NCBI GenBank assembly: GCA_937973685.1 | Contig: CALJKJ010000059.1 | Coordinates: 1-27,581, forward strand | Direction: 5' to 3' | DNA from: an uncultured Flavobacteriales bacterium | GTDB lineage: Bacteria; Bacteroidota; Bacteroidia; Flavobacteriales_D; Crocinitomicaceae | Length of the DNA stretch: 27,581 nt | In this document: piece after piece, positions 24,221 through 27,581 of the stretch | Layout of the letters: each line of letters begins with the position of its first letter | How positions within the stretch are numbered: position 1 is the stretch's first letter | Program-made: the position numbers and the translations under genes | The notes under the pieces: model-generated | What the model was told of the DNA's origin: nothing | What the model saw: the letters and a program-made list of their open reading frames with translations, nothing else | Databases searched by the model: none

Positions 24221-24303
24221 ACTTATTTTTTGATTAAAATTAAGTAATGAAACTAACGCACTATAAAAATTTTGGAGAACATGTATTATCACCAATAACA
24301 GGG

Positions 24304-25674
24304 TTATTTTGAAGTTGAAAATTCCGCTAAAACAGTTTTATTCAAAAACAACAACTTCATCCGTTTGTCGGCTTTCATCCGTTCCTCAACAAATATTTCT
24401 TCTTGTGGAATATTGAATTTAGCAGCTAATTTATAGCGCAGTTCTTTCAACAAGGTTTCTCGTCGCTTTTTCAAAGTGTCAATTGACGGTTGATCATGAT
24501 TGACCAAATCGTTAATATGTGAAATTTCTAAACCGGTTTCATGGAATTGAATCAGTAATTGAATCAATTCTATTTCAGTGCTATTAAATTCATCAAACAA
24601 TGCATCACTAGCTTGCTCGATATTGGAATCGAGTAGTTTCTTTCGTTTGCTATACTTTGTCACTAGTGTAACAATAAGTATTCCTAAAAGGAGAAGAAAA
24701 AATCCGATTTGCCATCTGAATTGATCGAATAGAGATGGATCTTTTAGTAAAATATCGCCTTCTACTAAATCCAATTGCTTTAAAAATGAATCATTAGAAA
24801 TCTCAACATATAAAGATGGTTTAGAAGTGATTTTAAAAAGTAAAAAAAGTGAATCAACAGAAATGATATTTCTGAATATTCTTGAAGAGTTTAGTTTATA
24901 TTTTTTATAACGCATTTTTTCAAAATCGTAGCTTACAATCATGTTAGGATAACAAGAATAAAAGCTTTTGTAATTTTGATGATGTTCGTAAGGGTCTTCA
25001 ATTTTCCGACCAATAATTTCTGGATCAATTGAGCCTAGTGCAGTCCATTTTTTTGATGATTTATCAAATTGATAAAGCTTCCTAAGTTGATTATATTTAT
25101 TATGTTTTAAACTAAAACCATCAAATACATAATAATAGTTTTTATTTTGTTGCACAAAACTTCTAACTCCGGATGGGGGCGGATTATTAATGGCATTCAA
25201 CACAAACCACTCTCTTTCGATGGTGTCGTATCGGGTAATGATATTCTTACTAGTAAATAATCCATAACCACCATAGATTCTGGGTTCACCTTCGTCCATG
25301 AAAAATGCACCTTCAAATTGATTCATGTGGTAAAACGAATGGTCGTGTCTTTTAATAGTATTATTTTTTAATGAATATACAACACCACATCCGGTATAAA
25401 CAAAATAAACGGGCGTTCCTTTTTCAGACATTGGGATAAAATCTGCTAGAAACTGTTCAAAGGGCATTTCTATTGTTAAATGTATGGGCGTCTTTTCCCA
25501 TTTAACTGCTTTATGGTTGTATTTCCACAAAAAGGTAGAATCATCCAACACACAAAAAGCCTTTTCATTGTAATCATAAAAAGCAAACGCGTTAATGTGA
25601 TTTAGATTAAGTCTTTTTTGCGCGTGAATAAAAATAGGGGAAAGTAAGAGTAGGAAAAGCGTTAATCGTGTCAT
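24304..25674 (-). CDS. Membrane-anchored propeller-like protein with predicted DNA-binding tail
   Basis: A 456-residue protein: signal peptide (ending PIFIHAQ), ~300 residues of beta-rich, Kelch-like repeats outside the membrane (for example KLYQFDKSSKKWTALGSIDP and IITRYDTIEREWFVLNAI), one transmembrane helix WQIGFFLLLLGILIVTLVTK and a ~120-residue cytoplasmic tail. The tail, EIELIQLLIQFHETGLEISH ... PSIDTLKKRRETLLKELRYK, has the form of a helix-turn-helix seen in one-component membrane regulators of flavobacteria. This suggests a sensor that binds something outside and controls transcription, with the downstream LamG array as the natural target. Family assignment is from pattern only; other possibilities are a structural envelope protein. 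Confidence 0.65.
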   Translation of the reverse strand: MTRLTLFLLLLSPIFIHAQKRLNLNHINAFAFYDYNEKAFCVLDDSTFLWKYNHKAVKWEKTPIHLTIEMPFEQFLADFIPMSEKGTPVYFVYTGCGVVYSLKNNTIKRHDHSFYHMNQFEGAFFMDEGEPRIYGGYGLFTSKNIITRYDTIEREWFVLNAINNPPPSGVRSFVQQNKNYYYVFDGFSLKHNKYNQLRKLYQFDKSSKKWTALGSIDPEIIGRKIEDPYEHHQNYKSFYSCYPNMIVSYDFEKMRYKKYKLNSSRIFRNIISVDSLFLLFKITSKPSLYVEISNDSFLKQLDLVEGDILLKDPSLFDQFRWQIGFFLLLLGILIVTLVTKYSKRKKLLDSNIEQASDALFDEFNSTEIELIQLLIQFHETGLEISHINDLVNHDQPSIDTLKKRRETLLKELRYKLAAKFNIPQEEIFVEERMKADKRMKLLFLNKTVLAEFSTSK

Positions 25675-26003
25675 TAGTTTTTTTTCAAAGATATACTAAG
25701 CGTGAAATATTACAGGAAAGAAAAAGTGAAAGTTAGGTTTTCACCTATTTTCACCTAAATTAATGAATAGAAAATGAGTTGTTTGTATGAAAAAATAAAG
25801 TTTTAAGTATGTTATTTAAAATTTTATTGCAGTATTTTTTTCTTAGGGTAGCAATTTGCGACTTCAATCCTTTCTATTAATCTTATTTATTTAATTGAAC
25901 ATATTTTAGTGATATGTTCATATTTTTTAAAATATTGAACATGACAGTTGTTTTGTATTAAAAATGGACATATATTTGTTATATGTACAAATAATTTAAA
26001 AAA
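25675..26003 (+). promoter_or_regulatory. Intergenic region with operator array of the fic gene
   Basis: This 329-bp AT-rich gap holds no gene. Two inverted repeats share the form TGnACATAT-N7-ATATGTnCA: 25896-25904/25912-25920 and 25965-25973/25981-25989. Extra half-sites TGAACAT (25936) and TGGACAT (26005, overlapping the start codon) bring the left half-sites to spacings of 40, 29 and 40 bp. The second inverted repeat covers the -7 element TATATTTG (25971-25978), with a TTG at 25948-25950 20 bp upstream. This is the arrangement of a repressor-controlled promoter. The left part (25675-25890) has nothing recognisable. Confidence 0.7.
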
Positions 26004-27128
26004 ATGGACATGATGAAAAAGGTAGAATTTGACAGAACAGTTCCTTATAATGACTTACCTGATTTGCCAATGCTTACTGATTTTATTGATAAAGACGTGT
26101 TGATGAAGTGGGGATTAGCGTCAAGGTCTTTAGCAGAGTTAAATAGAAATATATTACGCATTCCTAATCCAACAATGCTTGTAAATACAATTTCATTACA
26201 AGAAGCTAAAAGTTCTACCGAAATTGAAAATATCTTCACAACAGAAGATGAACTTTATAAAGCAATATCAGAAACAGTTAAGGAAGAATATGCAAATTCT
26301 TCAACGAAAGAAGTTTTAAAATACAGAGAAGCGCTTTGGGAAGGATTTTATTTGGTCAAGAAAAAAAATGAAATTGATAAAAAAACGATTGTTAATGTTT
26401 TTCAGAAAATAAAAGATACAACGCAAGAGTTTAGATCGCCACAATCACAAATAGTAATTAAGAGGGGACAAAGTGAATTGCGTCCAGGAGAAATAATTTA
26501 CACACCACCAAGGGGTGAAGGAATAATCGCGGCTAAAATTGATAATTTATTGCTCTTTATGAAGCAAGAAGATGAGATTGACCCATTAATTAAAATGGCT
26601 ATAGCTCATTATCAATTTGAAGCAATTCACCCTTTTACAGATGGGAATGGTCGGACTGGTAGAATATTAAACCTACTTTATTTAATCGATCAAAAGTTGC
26701 TTTCACATCCAGTTTTATATTTGAGTAATTATATCATTCAAAACAAAGATGATTACTATTATTATTTATCAGGGGTTACTCAGAAAAGCGACTGGAAATC
26801 CTGGGTTATTTTTATGCTGACTGCAGTAGAAAAAACGGCGAACCACACGAATCAATTGATTGATGAAATTATGATACAGTTAGTTGAAACTTACAATTAT
26901 GCAAAATCAAAGCTCAAGTGGTATTCATTAGAAGTTAATCAAGCTTTGTTTTTTCAGCCATATATTAAACAACGATTTATTGGAGAAATTACTGGAGCAA
27001 AAAGCCGAACAACTCTAACGAAATACATGCATCAATTAGTTCAAATTGGCGTTCTTTCAGAGAAAAAAGAAGGAAAAGAGGTATTCTATGTGAATAATGA
27101 TTTATTAAGAATCTTACAGAAAAGATAA
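26004..27128 (+). CDS. Fic-domain protein (AMPylase-like) with N-terminal inhibitory motif and C-terminal winged helix
   Basis: A 374-residue protein with the Fic core motif HPFTDGNGRTGR (209-220), including catalytic His209 and the phosphate-binding GNGR. The inhibitory motif S71xxxE75N76 (STEIEN) precedes it, so it is a self-inhibited Fic with the inhibitory helix in the same chain. The C-terminal ~70 residues (FIGEITGAKSRTTLTKYMHQ ...) look like a winged helix. Fic proteins transfer AMP or other nucleotide parts to target proteins; the target is not readable. ATGs at 26010 and 26013 are alternative starts. No antitoxin gene is adjacent. The operators in its promoter suggest it regulates itself through the winged helix. 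It may be a toxin-like accessory gene or a conserved regulator. Confidence 0.9.
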   Translation: MDMMKKVEFDRTVPYNDLPDLPMLTDFIDKDVLMKWGLASRSLAELNRNILRIPNPTMLVNTISLQEAKSSTEIENIFTTEDELYKAISETVKEEYANSSTKEVLKYREALWEGFYLVKKKNEIDKKTIVNVFQKIKDTTQEFRSPQSQIVIKRGQSELRPGEIIYTPPRGEGIIAAKIDNLLLFMKQEDEIDPLIKMAIAHYQFEAIHPFTDGNGRTGRILNLLYLIDQKLLSHPVLYLSNYIIQNKDDYYYYLSGVTQKSDWKSWVIFMLTAVEKTANHTNQLIDEIMIQLVETYNYAKSKLKWYSLEVNQALFFQPYIKQRFIGEITGAKSRTTLTKYMHQLVQIGVLSEKKEGKEVFYVNNDLLRILQKR

Positions 27129-27299
27129 CTCTTTTCAACGTTATTTTATTATTCGATAATGGATTTTTGACGATTTTTCAGAGTAAAGATCCTACCGCAA
27201 AAGTTCATTCCAAGCATGAAATCTCGTGCTGCTTCGCATCACTGAATTTTTTTGTATCGCCAACTTACAAAAGAAAACTTTTGACGTTGTCAAACAAAA

Positions 27300-27326
27300 A
27301 AATCCCGACATTACATGTCGAGATTT
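27300..27326 (-). terminator. Terminator of tRNA-Arg
   Basis: On the minus strand AAATCTCGACAT pairs with ATGTCGGGATTT (one A/C mismatch, three-base loop) and is followed by a T run (complement of 27295-27302), just after the tRNA 3' end. Confidence 0.75.
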
Positions 27327-27332
27327 CTTTTG

Positions 27333-27406
<74 letters not shown>

Positions 27407-27459
27407 ATAATATTTTATTTCAATCGGACTCGTTGCGCTTTCTTCCCGACGATTCGGGA

Positions 27460-27474
27460 GAGCTACGGAGCCAT
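27460..27474 (-). repeat. 15-bp fragment of the tRNA-Arg 5' end
   Basis: GAGCTACGGAGCCAT repeats 27394-27408 exactly, covering the first 13 bases of the tRNA and two before it. A perfect small hairpin (TCCCGA-CGAT-TCGGGA, 27444-27459) abuts it. The rest of a tRNA is absent. Confidence 0.8.
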
Positions 27475-27491
27475 TATTTTTTAAAACAAAA

Positions 27492-27515
27492 AAGGGGATG
27501 ATTGCTCATCCCCTT
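27492..27515 (-). terminator. Terminator of tRNA-Pro
   Basis: A perfect 10-bp stem AAGGGGATGA/TCATCCCCTT with four-base loop, followed on the minus strand by a run of six T residues, 4 bp after the tRNA-Pro 3' end. Confidence 0.9.
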
Positions 27516-27519
27516 CATG

Positions 27520-27581
27520 TCGGGGCGGCAGGATTCGAACCTGCGACCTCCTGGTCCCAAACCAGGCGCGATGACCGGACT
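27520..27581 (-). tRNA. tRNA-Pro (anticodon TGG), partial
   Basis: The 3' part of a tRNA on the minus strand: anticodon stem-loop CCTGG-TTTGGGA-CCAGG (anticodon TGG), T arm GCAGG-TTCGAAT-CCTGC and acceptor half CGCCCCG with A as discriminator. The 5' acceptor strand and part of the D arm lie beyond the window edge. Confidence 0.93.

Noticed and set aside
19724..24295. Insertion sequence or transposon explaining the LamG duplication
   Set aside because: No transposase, terminal inverted repeats or target-site duplications are seen; unequal recombination between paralogues explains it better.
24221..24295. 25-codon N-terminal extension of LamG protein C
   Set aside because: The signal peptide MKKLTLLIAILLATTTFAQ begins at 24220 as in the paralogues; the extension is unrelated to them.

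Overview
The window looks like the chromosome of a flavobacterium of the phylum Bacteroidota, probably near Fluviicola/Crocinitomicaceae (an inference, not a database match). The signs are secreted proteins ending in type IX secretion (T9SS) sorting domains, -7 promoter elements of the form TAnnTTTG with no clear Shine-Dalgarno sites, a TonB receptor with an N-terminal carboxypeptidase-regulatory-like domain, and overall low G+C.

Layout. (1) 1-512: the 3' end of a WYL-domain regulator. (2) 595-3108: an AT-rich two-gene operon made of a MazG-like nucleotide pyrophosphohydrolase and a 724-residue fusion of GIY-YIG nuclease, Schlafen-group-3 (DUF2075) helicase and LexA/UmuD-like S24 domain. The S24 part keeps an Ala-Gly cleavage site and a Ser/Lys dyad. 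This is the best candidate here for an undescribed (probably anti-phage or damage-triggered) system. (3) 3261-4574: a secreted coiled-coil protein (minus strand) and a small cytochrome c lipoprotein. (4) 4775-11482: an iron-uptake locus with beta-barrel protein, Rieske protein, imelysin, di-haem DUF1111 oxidoreductase and FecA-like TonB receptor. Two nearly identical 41-bp regulatory modules, each holding a Fur-like palindrome, precede the first and last genes. (5) 11566-14747: glycine C-acetyltransferase (kbl) and a membrane glycosyltransferase closed by a good terminator. (6) 14803-15087: a decayed gene with an in-frame stop. (7) 15273-17899: a DNA-damage cluster of umuD-like, umuC-like and SRAP (YedK/HMCES) genes; a 31-bp repeat flanks the SRAP gene. 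(8) 18045-18431: a small coiled-coil protein.

(9) 18579-25674, all minus strand: an array of three LamG-type T9SS-secreted proteins separated by two copies of a three-helix membrane protein gene and a small ORF, headed by a membrane-anchored protein with a predicted DNA-binding tail. About 1.5 kb is tandemly duplicated and almost identical. One copy of the small ORF is frameshifted in a poly-A tract. The LamG N-termini differ while two of the C-termini are almost identical. (10) 25675-27128: a Fic protein behind an array of operator-like repeats, one overlapping its promoter. (11) 27300-27581: tRNA-Arg(TCT) and a partial tRNA-Pro(TGG) on the minus strand, each with a terminator, and a 15-bp tRNA fragment between them.

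Together the window joins a housekeeping backbone (iron uptake, kbl, SOS-type repair, tRNAs) with accessory pieces: the MazG/helicase operon, the decayed gene, the LamG array and the Fic gene.
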